From: Tabrizicola_A sp965284335
Lineage (GTDB): Bacteria > Pseudomonadota > Alphaproteobacteria > Rhodobacterales > Rhodobacteraceae
Direction: 5' to 3' (one strand)
Assembly (NCBI RefSeq): GCF_965284335.1
Contig: NZ_OZ260076.1
DNA: 64,000 nt
Part shown: one piece after another, positions 43,215 to 52,053 of the stretch
Position numbering within the stretch: the stretch's first letter is position 1
Layout of the letters: every line of letters begins with the position of its first letter
The notes under the pieces: model-generated
What the model was told of the DNA's origin: nothing
What the model saw: only the letters and a program-made list of their open reading frames with translations
Database searches by the model: none
Translations under genes and position numbers: made by a program

Positions 43215-43238
43215 GGATATTTGAGCCACATTGAAGGC
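43215..43238 (+). repeat. GGATATTT..GCCACATTGAAGGC intergenic element, copy 2
   Basis: Follows the hairpin GGGGGGCCAGCCCCCC and lies between the YitT start and the icd end, both minus strand. The core differs from copies 1 and 3 only at the two bases before GCC. Confidence 0.7.
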
Positions 43239-43241
43239 AGA

Positions 43242-44456
43242 TCAGCCTTGCAGGGCCTTGTTGAGATAGTCGTCGACCTTTTCAAGATAACCCATGGTGG
43301 TGAGCCATTTTTGATCGGGGCCGACAAGGAGGGCGAGGTCTTTGGTCATCCAGCCATCTTCGACGGTCTGGACGCAGACCTTTTCCAAGGTTTCGGCAAA
43401 GCGCAAGAGCGCGTCATTGCTGTCGAGCTTGGCGCGGTGCTTGAGCCCGCCGGTCCAAGCGAAGATGGAGGCGATGGAGTTGGTTGAGGTTTGCTGGCCC
43501 TTTTGGTGCTGGCGGTAATGGCGGGTGACGGTGCCGTGGGCGGCCTCGGCCTCGACCACTTTGCCATCGGGGGTCATCAGAACCGAGGTCATCAGACCCA
43601 GAGAGCCGAAACCCTGCGCCACGGTGTCGGATTGCACGTCGCCGTCGTAGTTTTTGCAGGCCCAGATATAGCCGCCCGACCATTTCAGCGCGGAGGCCAC
43701 CATGTCATCAATCAGCCGGTGTTCGTAATGCAGGCCCGCCGCTTTGAACTGGTCGGCGAATTCGGTGTCATAGATCTCTTGGAAGAGGTCTTTGAAGCGG
43801 CCGTCATAGGCCTTGAGGATGGTGTTCTTGGTCGAGAGATAGACCGGAAGCCCCTTGATCAGCCCGTAATTGAAGGAGGAGCGGGCAAAGTCGATGATCG
43901 ACTGATCAAGGTTATACATGCCCATGGCCACACCGGCGGCGGGGGCGTTGAACACCTCGCGTTCGATGACGCTGCCATCGTCGCCGACGAATTTCATCGT
44001 GAGTTTCCCAAGCCCGGGGAAGTGGAAATCGGTCGCGCGGTATTGGTCGCCAAAGGCGTGGCGGCCGATGACGATGGGCCGGGTCCAGCCCGGCACAAGG
44101 CGGGGCACGTTGCGGCAGATGATCGGCTCGCGGAAGATCACGCCGCCGAGGATGTTGCGGATCGTGCCATTGGGCGATTTCCACATCTGTTTCAGGCCGA
44201 ACTCCTCGACCCGCTGTTCGTCGGGGGTGATGGTGGCGCATTTCACCGCGACGCCGACCTTTTTGGTCATCTCGGCCGCGTCGATGGTGATCTGGTCATT
44301 GGTGCGGTCGCGCTCTTCGATGCCGAGGTCGTAGTAGAGAAGATCGACATCGAGATAGGGCAGGATCAGTTTCTTTTTGATGAAATCCCAGATGATCCGG
44401 GTCATTTCGTCGCCGTCCATCTCGACGATGGGATTGGCCACCTTGATCTTTGTCAT
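43242..44456 (-). CDS. icd: Isocitrate dehydrogenase (NADP+)
   Basis: A 404-residue dimeric-type ICDH (eukaryote-like subfamily II), oxidising isocitrate to 2-oxoglutarate in the TCA cycle. The start IVEMDGDEMTRIIW, the SPNGTIRNI phosphate loop, and the KYDGRFKDLF and NYDGDVQSD blocks for metal/isocitrate Asp residues are present. A single gene; a repeat element lies just past its stop. Confidence 0.97.
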   Translation of the reverse strand: MTKIKVANPIVEMDGDEMTRIIWDFIKKKLILPYLDVDLLYYDLGIEERDRTNDQITIDAAEMTKKVGVAVKCATITPDEQRVEEFGLKQMWKSPNGTIRNILGGVIFREPIICRNVPRLVPGWTRPIVIGRHAFGDQYRATDFHFPGLGKLTMKFVGDDGSVIEREVFNAPAAGVAMGMYNLDQSIIDFARSSFNYGLIKGLPVYLSTKNTILKAYDGRFKDLFQEIYDTEFADQFKAAGLHYEHRLIDDMVASALKWSGGYIWACKNYDGDVQSDTVAQGFGSLGLMTSVLMTPDGKVVEAEAAHGTVTRHYRQHQKGQQTSTNSIASIFAWTGGLKHRAKLDSNDALLRFAETLEKVCVQTVEDGWMTKDLALLVGPDQKWLTTMGYLEKVDDYLNKALQG

Positions 44457-44587
44457 GGGTCTGCCCTTTCAGCACATGCATGGGTCGGGGGGGAATGGGC
44501 GCGAACAATCCGGCCCATCTCGATTGTATGCGAATGTATACCGAAAACCTGGGCAGAAGTAAACAGCCCTCGCAAGGCAGGCGGGGC

Positions 44588-45172
44588 TTAACCGAAATAG
44601 GCGCGGGTTTTATCGCGGACCCAAGCCCAGAGGGCGGGTGCGCCGCGGGCGATCTTGCTGCCGACGCGGGCGTCAAGCTGGTCGGAGGTGACGTTATAGG
44701 TGGCCCAGGTGCCGCCGCCTGACATCAGGTTGGCCATGACGGGTTGCACCCGATCCAAGGATTTGGCGAAGACGGCGTCGGGGGTTTCGGCGGCTTCGAA
44801 TTCGTCCCAAAGCGCGCGGAAGCTGTGGGCCAGATCGGCGGGCAAGAGGCCAAAGATGCGCTCAGCGGCCTTTTGTTCGGCGGCCATCGTCGCGGCGCTG
44901 GCATGGGCTTGGCCGTTGGCCGAATGGATCGGCACATCGCCTACGTCGATCTCGACCAGATCATGCACAAGAAGCATTCGGATCACCCGGTCGATGCTCA
45001 CCCCCGGTGCGGCCTGATCGGCCAGCACCATGGCATAAAGCGCCAGATGCCAGCTGTGCTCGCCCGAGTTTTCCGGCCGCGAGCCATCGACCAGCGTGGT
45101 GGCGCGCAGCACGGATTTCAGACGGTCGGCCTCGTTCAGAAAGGCAAACTGTGCCTCAAGCCGGTGCGTCAC
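44588..45172 (-). CDS. HD-domain phosphohydrolase (YfbR-like)
   Basis: A 194-residue HD-superfamily protein. Metal ligands appear as GEHSWH (His), LLVHDLVEID (His-Asp) and KSLDR (Asp). It resembles YfbR-type 5'-deoxynucleotidases and YedK-like HD proteins. It is the last of four overlapping minus-strand genes that begin at 46510. Substrate probably a deoxynucleotide, unproven. Confidence 0.85.
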   Translation of the reverse strand: MTHRLEAQFAFLNEADRLKSVLRATTLVDGSRPENSGEHSWHLALYAMVLADQAAPGVSIDRVIRMLLVHDLVEIDVGDVPIHSANGQAHASAATMAAEQKAAERIFGLLPADLAHSFRALWDEFEAAETPDAVFAKSLDRVQPVMANLMSGGGTWATYNVTSDQLDARVGSKIARGAPALWAWVRDKTRAYFG

Positions 45173-45591
45173 GATTCACGACCTGCCAAGAGCCGGATCA
45201 ACCCGGCCAGACTGAGGGTGATGGCGGCATAGGCCAAGGCGAGGGCCTGTCCGCTGAGCCCCAAGGCGCAAAAGCTGGGAAGCAAGAGGACGTAAAGGAG
45301 CACGGGAAGCGCAATGGCCAAGATTGGCAAGGCAATGACCAAAGCCGGGAGCGCCCGGAGCCGTGCATTGGCCACAAGCAAAGCCCAAAGACCCAGCGCG
45401 ATCGGGGCGATGAATTTCAGCACCAAGATCGGATCCAAGATAACCTTTGCCATCAAGGGCAGGAGGGCGGTTTTGCCGGTATAGCCTTCGGTTACGGTCT
45501 GCAATGTGCCCGCACATAACAGGTCGAGCCCGTAGAGCCCGGCGCCAAAAAACAGCGCAACCAAAACAGCAGGGACGGCGGCATAGATCAA
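45169..45591 (-). CDS. Hypothetical membrane protein, four segments
   Basis: A 140-residue protein with about four hydrophobic segments (for example LLVANARLRALPALVIALPILAI region split by a basic turn). No family recognised. It overlaps the HD gene start and the 87-residue gene stop by four bases each, so it is translationally coupled in the four-gene operon. Confidence 0.6.
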   Translation of the reverse strand: MIYAAVPAVLVALFFGAGLYGLDLLCAGTLQTVTEGYTGKTALLPLMAKVILDPILVLKFIAPIALGLWALLVANARLRALPALVIALPILAIALPVLLYVLLLPSFCALGLSGQALALAYAAITLSLAGLIRLLAGRES

Positions 45592-45851
45592 TGCCCGCCA
45601 CCCTGATCCATCAGCACGCTCGGGGCGGTGCCGCCCTCGCGCTTGGCCTTGAGACAGGCCTCGATATAGGCGCGGCCGCGTTTTTCGGCCATACGCACAC
45701 GATAGGCGGTCAAGAACGCCTCTTGCATGGTGGGGGACGCGTCGAGCAAGACTTTGGACACCTTGTCATAAAAGCGGTCATCGCCCAGCTCTTCCATGGC
45801 CGCGATCACATCGCGCGCCAAAGCGTCACCCATATCTTCCAGAACAGACAT
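45588..45851 (-). CDS. Hypothetical 87-residue helical protein
   Basis: A soluble, all-helical protein beginning MSVLEDMGDALARDVIAAME. The GTAPSVLMDQGGGH tail is glycine and histidine rich. It overlaps the preceding hydrolase stop by one base and the next membrane gene by four. No family recognised; the middle (YDKVSKVLLDASPTMQEAF) is conserved-looking. Confidence 0.6.
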   Translation of the reverse strand: MSVLEDMGDALARDVIAAMEELGDDRFYDKVSKVLLDASPTMQEAFLTAYRVRMAEKRGRAYIEACLKAKREGGTAPSVLMDQGGGH

Positions 45852-46510
45852 TAGCGGCTTGCCTCTCCCAAACGGCGTTTCACATAGGTGGAAACCGTGT
45901 CGATCATCGGTTTCATATGCGTCTCTTCATCTTTGAAGAAGTGATCCGCCCCCTCAACCTGTTCATGGGTGATGGTGATGCCCTTTTGCTCGTGCAGCTT
46001 GTTGACCAAGGTAAGCGTGTCTTTCGGCGGGGCCACCTTGTCGGCGGTGCCGTTGATGATCAGGCCAGACGAGGGGCAGGGCGCAAGGAAGCTGAAATCG
46101 TAAAGATTGGCCGGCGGGGCGACCGAGACAAAGCCGGTGATCTCGGGGCGGCGCATCAAGAGTTGCATGCCGATCCACGCGCCAAAGGAAAAGCCCGCCA
46201 CCCAGCAATGTTTGGCGTTTTGGTTCATGGATTGCAGGTAATCCAAGGCCGAGGCGGCATCGGACAGCTCGCCAATCCCCATATCATATTCGCCCTGGCT
46301 GCGCCCCACACCGCGGAAATTGAACCGCAAGACCGTGAAGCCCAGATTGTAAAAGGCGTAATGCAGATTATAGACCACCTTGTTGTTCATCGTGCCCCCA
46401 TAGTTGGGGTGAGGATGAAGCACGATGGCAATGGGTGCGTCACGTTCCTTTTGCGGGTGGTAGCGGCCTTCAAGACGGCCTTCGGGGCCAGCAAAAATCA
46501 CTTCGGGCAT
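45851..46510 (-). CDS. Alpha/beta hydrolase
   Basis: A 219-residue alpha/beta hydrolase-fold protein. LHPHPNYGGTMNNKVV near residue 30 and GFSFGAWIG near residue 108 (nucleophile elbow GxSxG, Ser) are the family's marks, with Asp in NGTADKVAPP and His in GADHFF completing the triad. These YjjN-like (COG2945) hydrolases have unknown substrates. The ATG at 46508-46510 begins right at the domain. First gene of a four-gene operon divergent from iscR. Confidence 0.85.
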   Translation of the reverse strand: MPEVIFAGPEGRLEGRYHPQKERDAPIAIVLHPHPNYGGTMNNKVVYNLHYAFYNLGFTVLRFNFRGVGRSQGEYDMGIGELSDAASALDYLQSMNQNAKHCWVAGFSFGAWIGMQLLMRRPEITGFVSVAPPANLYDFSFLAPCPSSGLIINGTADKVAPPKDTLTLVNKLHEQKGITITHEQVEGADHFFKDEETHMKPMIDTVSTYVKRRLGEASR

Positions 46511-46540
46511 TCGGTTCGCCTGCTTTGAGGTGGCGATTTC

Positions 46541-46578
46541 TTGACGAAATCGCTCAGATTCTTTAGAACCATTCCAAG
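46541..46578 (+). promoter_or_regulatory. iscR promoter with Iron-Rhodo box and Irr box
   Basis: TTGACG (46541-46546) and TAGAAC (46564-46569) are 17 bp apart. TGA-N9-TCA at 46542-46556 is a perfect Iron-Rhodo box, and TTTAGAA-N3-TTCCAAG at 46562-46578 fits the Irr box consensus TTTAGAANNNTTCTAAA except two bases. The two operators overlie the -35 and -10, so IscR and Irr would each block or adjust transcription of the isc-suf operon. Confidence 0.7.
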
Positions 46579-46657
46579 GGCGGTGCCCCCGATGGCTTGC
46601 CAATTTGAGGTAAGGCCACAGGGCTGTGACGTCAATGGATTTACAAGGGGACGGGGC

Positions 46658-47119
46658 ATGAAACTCTCGACAAAGGGGCGCTATGCGATGGTGGCGCTGG
46701 CCGATTTGGCGATGGGCGAGGGCGAGGGGCTGATGTCTTTGGCCGAATTGTCAAAGCGGCAGGATATTTCCTTGCCCTATCTGGAACAGTTGTTTGTCAA
46801 GCTGCGCCGGGCGGGATTGGTTGAGGCGGTGCGGGGGCCGGGCGGGGGCTATCGGCTGGCACGCAGCCCAAGCGATATTCGCGTGAGTGAAGTGATGGAG
46901 GCGGTCGAGGAAACCGTGGATGCGCTGCACACCGGGGCGGGGGCCAGCGGTGGTGTCTCGGGCAGCCGGGCGCAAAGCCTGACCAATCGGTTGTGGGAGG
47001 GGCTTTCGGCGCATGTCTATGTGTTTTTGCACCAGACGCGGCTGTCGGATGTGATCCGCAATCAGATGACACCATGCCCCGCCGTGCCGGCGCTTTTTCG
47101 CGTGGTGGACGAGGAATGA
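46658..47119 (+). CDS. iscR: Rrf2-family regulator IscR (single-cysteine type)
   Basis: A 153-residue Rrf2 protein. The winged helix (MKLSTKGRYAMVAL, KRQDISLPYLEQLFVKL, AVRGPGGGYRLAR) is complete. Instead of the three closely spaced cysteines of E. coli IscR, it has one cysteine, in TPCPAVP near the end, as described for the Rhodobacter IscR with an unusual Fe-S ligand set. It is expected to repress the following genes. Start at ATG 46658 after a GGGGACGGGG stretch. Confidence 0.88.
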   Translation: MKLSTKGRYAMVALADLAMGEGEGLMSLAELSKRQDISLPYLEQLFVKLRRAGLVEAVRGPGGGYRLARSPSDIRVSEVMEAVEETVDALHTGAGASGGVSGSRAQSLTNRLWEGLSAHVYVFLHQTRLSDVIRNQMTPCPAVPALFRVVDEE

Positions 47120-47218
47120 GCGGGGATGGGCTTTGGTGTGGTGAAAATTCTTGGCTAAGAATTTTCGGGGGCTGTCTGCCCCCCATGCTGGCTTGGCCGG
47201 GCCAAGCCAGACCCCCGA

Positions 47219-47242
47219 GGATATTTCAGCCACATTGAAGGC
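47219..47242 (+). repeat. GGATATTT..GCCACATTGAAGGC intergenic element, copy 3
   Basis: Lies between iscR and the cysteine desulfurase gene, after two GC-rich hairpins (GGGGGCTGTCTGCCCCCC and GGCTTGGCCGGGCCAAGCC). It could attenuate or process the isc-suf transcript. Confidence 0.7.
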
Positions 47243-47265
47243 GGTTTGGTCGAAGGATCGACTTT

Positions 47266-48309
47266 GTGAGCCGGGTCTATTTGGATTGGAACGCCACCGC
47301 CCCGCTGCGCCCTGAGGCGCGGGCGGCGATGATTGCGGCGATGGATGTGGTGGGCAACCCCTCATCGGTGCATGCCGAGGGGCGGGCGGCCAAGGCCCTG
47401 CGGGAAAAGGCGCGGGGGCAGATTGCGGCGGCTTTGGGGGCCGAGGGGGCGGATCTGGTCTTCACCTCGGGTGCCACTGAGGCCGCGGCGCTGGCCTGTG
47501 CGGGCCGGGGGTTGGTCTGTGCCGAGGTTGAACATGATGCGGTTCTGGCCTGGTGCGCGGCAGATCTTGCGGTGGATGGGCGGGGCTGGGTCACGGTGAG
47601 CGATCCGGCGCGCACTGCGCTGCAACTGGCCAATTCCGAGACGGGGATTGTGCAGGATCTGCCCGAGGGGCTTGCGGTGTCGGACCTGACGCAGGGATTT
47701 GGCAAATTGCCGATCGCGTTCAATTGGTTGGGCTGTCAGATGGGGTTGGTTTCGGCCCATAAGCTTGGGGGTCCAAAGGGCATTGGCGCGCTGGTTTTGC
47801 GTCGGGGGCTGGACATTGCAGCGCAGATGCGGGGCGGTGGCCAAGAGATGGGGCGCCGAGCGGGGACGGAAAACCTGATTGGAATTGCCGGCTTTGCCGC
47901 TGCGGCCGAGGCGGCGGTGCGTGATTTGGCCAATGGGGTTTGGGAAGAGGTGGCAGAAGTTAGAAATATTCTAGATTCAGCATTGTCGACTTTGGGTTTT
48001 GAGACTATTTCTGTCGGAATTGATGTGGCGCGCCTGCCCAATACCCTGTGCGTCATTGCTCCGGGCTGGAAAGGCGAGACGCAGGTGATGGCGATGGATC
48101 TGGCGGGCTTTGCCATTTCGGCGGGCTCGGCGTGTTCCAGCGGCAAGGTCAAGGCCAGCCGGACCCTGAAGGCGATGGGCTATGACGAGGCTTTGGCGGG
48201 GCAGGCCATTCGCCTGTCAATCGGGCCGGGGGTGACGCGCGAGGCAGTGTTGCGCTTTGCCGAGGCTTGGGGCCGGGACTATGCGCGAATTCGTTCGCGT
48301 AACGTGTGA
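47266..48309 (+). CDS. Cysteine desulfurase, NifS/IscS family
   Basis: A 347-residue PLP enzyme starting at GTG. YLDWNATAPLRPEA opens the family; the PLP lysine is in SAHKLGGPKG near residue 164, and the catalytic Cys is in GSACSSGKVKAS near residue 288. It is shorter than E. coli IscS (404) and resembles the NifS-like proteins placed before sufB in Rhodobacteraceae. It removes sulfur from cysteine for cluster assembly. A second, SufS-type desulfurase closes this operon. Confidence 0.88.
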   Translation: MSRVYLDWNATAPLRPEARAAMIAAMDVVGNPSSVHAEGRAAKALREKARGQIAAALGAEGADLVFTSGATEAAALACAGRGLVCAEVEHDAVLAWCAADLAVDGRGWVTVSDPARTALQLANSETGIVQDLPEGLAVSDLTQGFGKLPIAFNWLGCQMGLVSAHKLGGPKGIGALVLRRGLDIAAQMRGGGQEMGRRAGTENLIGIAGFAAAAEAAVRDLANGVWEEVAEVRNILDSALSTLGFETISVGIDVARLPNTLCVIAPGWKGETQVMAMDLAGFAISAGSACSSGKVKASRTLKAMGYDEALAGQAIRLSIGPGVTREAVLRFAEAWGRDYARIRSRNV

Positions 48310-48348
48310 ATAAAGGGGCGCAAGCCCATGATGCGAAAAGGATAGACC

Positions 48349-49857
48349 ATGGCGGCAGTAGAGATGGAAGTGCGCGACGGTGTCGATCGGGAAACCATTG
48401 AAACCGTGCAGGCCATGTCGGGCAGCTATAAGCACGGCTGGTCCACCGATATTGAAATGGAATTTGCCCCCAAGGGCATTTCGGAAGACATCGTTCGGCT
48501 GATCAGCCAAAAGAACAATGAGCCGGAATGGATGTTGGACTGGCGTTTGGCGGCCTATCGGCGCTGGGTGCAGATGGAAGAGCCGCGGTGGGCGATGCTG
48601 AACTATCCGGCCATCGATTATCAAGATCAGTATTACTATGCCAAACCCAAAAGCATGGCGGAAAAGCCGAAGTCTTTGGATGAGGTGGACCCCAAGCTTT
48701 TGGCCACTTACGAAAAGCTGGGCATCCCCTTGAAAGAGCAGATGCTTTTGGCAGGGGTTGAGGTGCCGGAAGGCGAGCGCAAGGTGGCGGTGGATGCGGT
48801 GTTTGATTCCGTGTCTTTGGGCACAACGTTCAAGGCGGAATTGCAAAAGGCCGGGGTGATTTTCTGTTCGATCTCTGAGGCGGTGCGTGAGCATCCTGAA
48901 CTGGTCAAGCAATACCTTGGCTCGGTTGTGCCGCAGTCGGACAATTTCTTTGCCACGCTGAATTCGGCTGTGTTTTCAGATGGTTCCTTCGTCTATATTC
49001 CCAAGGGCACCCGCTGCCCGATGGAATTGTCGACTTATTTCCGCATCAATGCCGAAAACACCGGGCAGTTTGAGCGCACGCTGATCATTGCCGATGAGGG
49101 CAGCTATGTGAGCTATCTGGAGGGTTGCACCGCGCCCAAGCGCGACACCCATCAGCTGCATGCCGCCGTGGTGGAATTGGTGATCTTGAAGGATGCCGAG
49201 ATCAAATATTCGACCGTGCAAAACTGGTATCCGGGCGACGAAGAGGGCCGGGGCGGGATTTACAACTTTGTGACCAAGCGCGCCGATTGCCGGGGCGACC
49301 GGGCCAAGGTGATGTGGACGCAAGTTGAGACCGGATCGGCCATCACCTGGAAATACCCGTCTTGCATCTTGCGTGGCGATGATTCACAGGGCGAGTTTTA
49401 TTCTATCGCCATCGCCAGCAATGCCCAGCAAGCCGATACTGGCACCAAGATGGTGCATCTGGGCAAGCGTACCAAGTCGCGCATTGTGTCCAAGGGCATT
49501 TCGGCGGGTCGCGCGCAGAACACCTATCGGGGGCTCGTCAGCATGCACCCCAAGGCCGTGGACAGCCGCAACTATACCCAGTGTGACAGCCTGTTGATCG
49601 GTGACAAATGTGGGGCGCATACGGTGCCTTACATCGAGGTGAAGAACAACTCATCGCGCGTGGAGCATGAGGCGACCACCTCGAAGGTGGATGAGGATCA
49701 GCTGTTCTATTGCCGCTCGCGCGGGATGGATGAGGAAGAGGCGGTGGCCTTGGTGGTGAATGGGTTCTGCAAAGAGGTCTTGCAGGCCCTGCCGATGGAA
49801 TTTGCCATGGAGGCGCAAAGCCTTGTGGCGATCAGCCTTGAAGGGTCTGTCGGGTGA
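48349..49857 (+). CDS. sufB: Fe-S cluster assembly scaffold SufB
   Basis: A 502-residue SufB. The N-terminal part has WMLDWRLAAYRRW, and the core has EGCTAPKRDTHQLHAA and KNNSSRVEHEATTSK. The conserved Cys involved in sulfur transfer is in the SLLIGDKCGAHTVPY block, and RSRGMDEEEA ends the helix. It forms the SufBC2D scaffold. Its stop overlaps the next GTG start. Confidence 0.96.
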   Translation: MAAVEMEVRDGVDRETIETVQAMSGSYKHGWSTDIEMEFAPKGISEDIVRLISQKNNEPEWMLDWRLAAYRRWVQMEEPRWAMLNYPAIDYQDQYYYAKPKSMAEKPKSLDEVDPKLLATYEKLGIPLKEQMLLAGVEVPEGERKVAVDAVFDSVSLGTTFKAELQKAGVIFCSISEAVREHPELVKQYLGSVVPQSDNFFATLNSAVFSDGSFVYIPKGTRCPMELSTYFRINAENTGQFERTLIIADEGSYVSYLEGCTAPKRDTHQLHAAVVELVILKDAEIKYSTVQNWYPGDEEGRGGIYNFVTKRADCRGDRAKVMWTQVETGSAITWKYPSCILRGDDSQGEFYSIAIASNAQQADTGTKMVHLGKRTKSRIVSKGISAGRAQNTYRGLVSMHPKAVDSRNYTQCDSLLIGDKCGAHTVPYIEVKNNSSRVEHEATTSKVDEDQLFYCRSRGMDEEEAVALVVNGFCKEVLQALPMEFAMEAQSLVAISLEGSVG

Positions 49858-50633
49858 AGGACGGCAAGCCGAAGAACGCGCGGCTGAACAAGCATGCGGC
49901 GACGCCTGTTGCGTCGGCTGATCTGGTGATCAGTCCGGCGGGGCAGGTGGTGCGCGCCATGATTGACGGCAGCCCCGTGTTCTTCACGCTGACAAATCCG
50001 AAAGATGTCATTCAAAAAGAACATCTTGCAGGCCGTTTTTATGAGCCAGAAGAGCTGGAGATCATCCGAGCCCATTGCCCGAAAAACGCGGTCTTTGTCG
50101 ATATTGGCGCCAATATCGGCAACCATTCGCTGTTTGCGTTGAAGATGCTGGGCGTCAAGCAGGTGATTGCCTTTGAACCCAATCCGGTGGCGATTGCGGT
50201 TTTGACCTCGAACCTTGGGCTGAACGGCGAATTGCATCGCTGTGACCTGTCGCATCTGGGGTTGGGCCTGTCGGACAAGCCGCAAGACGGTTTGGCGATG
50301 GAGGTGGACAAGCCCAATAAGAACCTTGGCGGTGGCCGTCTGGTGGAGGGTGGCGATCTGCGGGTGATCACCGGTGATGAGGCTTTGGCGCAGGAACGGG
50401 TGGATTTCATCAAGATCGACGTTGAGGGGATGGAAGTGCAGGTGCTGGGTGGGCTGACTGAGACCATTGCGCGCTGCCGTCCGGTGATGTTCATCGAGGT
50501 AGACGAGCGCAATCGCGCCGATTTTCTGGCTTGGGTCGAGGCGCATGACTATGACATCGCGGCGACCTTCCGGCGCTATGCGGTGAATGAGAACTTCCTT
50601 CTGAAGCCTGCCCGCAAAGCTGCGAAAGCCTGA
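49854..50633 (+). CDS. FkbM-family methyltransferase inside the suf operon
   Basis: A 259-residue SAM methyltransferase. FVDIGANIGNHSLFAL is motif I near residue 83, with AFEPNPVAIAVL and FIKIDVEGME following, the FkbM pattern. It begins at GTG overlapping the sufB stop (GTGA), so it is firmly in the operon. FkbM enzymes methylate sugars or small molecules; a role in Fe-S assembly has no precedent that I know. It may be a passenger conserved in this lineage. Confidence 0.82.
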   Translation: MKDGKPKNARLNKHAATPVASADLVISPAGQVVRAMIDGSPVFFTLTNPKDVIQKEHLAGRFYEPEELEIIRAHCPKNAVFVDIGANIGNHSLFALKMLGVKQVIAFEPNPVAIAVLTSNLGLNGELHRCDLSHLGLGLSDKPQDGLAMEVDKPNKNLGGGRLVEGGDLRVITGDEALAQERVDFIKIDVEGMEVQVLGGLTETIARCRPVMFIEVDERNRADFLAWVEAHDYDIAATFRRYAVNENFLLKPARKAAKA

Positions 50634-51227
50634 GTGATGGACGCGCTGACCGCCCCCAAACTGACCCTGCCGCCCGAAGAGGCAAAGGCGCTGCGCAGCG
50701 CCTATGCGGCGGCGCGGGTGATTTTGGAATATGGCTCTGGCGGATCGACGCTGGTGGCGGGGGAAAACCCCAATGCGGTGATCTTTTCGGTCGAAAGTGA
50801 TGCCAATTGGGTGGCGATGATGCGCAGCTGGTTTGAGGCAAACCCGCCCGCCGGGCAGGTGGTGCTGCACCATGCCGATATTGGCGAGACCAAGGCTTGG
50901 GGCATGCCGGTGAACAACCGCCGCGTTGTGCGTTGGCCGGGCTATCCCAATTCGGTTTGGGACCGCGCGGATTTTCAGCAGCCCGACACCGTGCTGATCG
51001 ATGGGCGTTTTCGGCTGGCCTGCTTTTTGACTGTGCTTTTGCGCAGCAAGGCGCCCGTGCGGGTGCTGTGGGATGATTACAGCGACCGCACCGGCTATCA
51101 CCGCGCCGAAACCCTGTGCCAGCCGGTTGCACGCCATGGGCGGATGGCTGAATTTCACTTGGAACCCCAAACTCTTAGCCCTGATGACCTGCCTTGGGTC
51201 GTCGAGGCTTTCGTCACCCCGCAATAG
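50634..51227 (+). CDS. Putative SAM-dependent methyltransferase-like protein, unknown
   Basis: A 197-residue soluble protein with a Rossmann-like start (ILEYGSGGSTLVA, an E/DxGxG SAM-binding motif near residue 33) and FSVESDANWV as the second acidic strand. VLIDGRFRLACF resembles motif IV. No target is known. The start may be GTG 50634 or ATG 50637. It sits directly behind the FkbM gene and 70 bp before sufC, so it is part of the suf transcript. Confidence 0.65.
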   Translation: MMDALTAPKLTLPPEEAKALRSAYAAARVILEYGSGGSTLVAGENPNAVIFSVESDANWVAMMRSWFEANPPAGQVVLHHADIGETKAWGMPVNNRRVVRWPGYPNSVWDRADFQQPDTVLIDGRFRLACFLTVLLRSKAPVRVLWDDYSDRTGYHRAETLCQPVARHGRMAEFHLEPQTLSPDDLPWVVEAFVTPQ

Positions 51228-51297
51228 ATCTGCACGATTGTGCAAACCCCGAAACGCCCATGCTTTCCGGGCAAGATATAAGACTGAGGACCGCAAG

Positions 51298-52053
51298 ATG
51301 CTTGAGATCAAGAACCTTCATGTGAAACTGGCCGAAGAGGACAAAGTCATTCTGCGTGGTCTTGATCTGACCATCGGCGCGGGTGAGGTGCATGCCATCA
51401 TGGGGCCGAACGGGTCGGGCAAATCGACGCTGTCTTATGTGTTGTCGGGCCGCGATGGCTATGAGGTGACCGAAGGCTCGGCCAAGCTTTTGGGCGAAGA
51501 GCTTTTGGAGATGGAGCCCGAGGCGCGGGCGGCGGCGGGTCTGTTTTTGGCCTTCCAATATCCGGTGGAAATTCCCGGCGTGGGCAATATGACCTTCCTG
51601 CGCACCGCGCTGAACGCACAGCGCAAAGCGCGCGGTGAAGAGGAAATCAGCGCGGGTGATTTTCTGAAACTGGTGCGCGAAAAGGCCAAGACGCTGAAGA
51701 TCGACGCCGATATGCTGAAGCGTCCGGTCAATGTGGGCTTTTCGGGGGGCGAGAAAAAGCGCAACGAGATCCTGCAAATGGCGATGCTGGAGCCCAAGAT
51801 GTGCATCCTTGATGAGACCGACTCGGGTCTTGATGTGGATGCGATGAAACTGGTGTCCGAGGGCGTGAATGCGCTGCGCGATGCGGGGCGGTCTTTCTTG
51901 GTTATCACCCATTACCAGCGCCTGTTGGACCATATCAAACCCGATGTCGTGCATATCATGGCGGCCGGTCGGATTGTGAAAACCGGCGGGCCGGAACTGG
52001 CGCTTGAGGTGGAAAACAACGGCTATGCCGATCTTTTGGCCGAGGTGCAGTGA
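51298..52053 (+). CDS. sufC: Fe-S assembly ATPase SufC
   Basis: A 251-residue ABC-type ATPase. Walker A GPNGSGKSTL near residue 37, signature FSGGEKKRNEI, Walker B MCILDETDSGLD and H-loop VITHYQRLL are present. It is soluble, with no permease partner, and drives conformational change of SufBD. The ATG at 51298 follows TGAGGA. It overlaps sufD as TGATG. Confidence 0.97.
   Translation: MLEIKNLHVKLAEEDKVILRGLDLTIGAGEVHAIMGPNGSGKSTLSYVLSGRDGYEVTEGSAKLLGEELLEMEPEARAAAGLFLAFQYPVEIPGVGNMTFLRTALNAQRKARGEEEISAGDFLKLVREKAKTLKIDADMLKRPVNVGFSGGEKKRNEILQMAMLEPKMCILDETDSGLDVDAMKLVSEGVNALRDAGRSFLVITHYQRLLDHIKPDVVHIMAAGRIVKTGGPELALEVENNGYADLLAEVQ

Noticed and set aside
49707..51311. A 534-codon minus-strand frame across the suf-operon methyltransferase genes
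   Set aside because: It overlaps three coupled, motif-bearing genes on the other strand and has no coding signature of its own.
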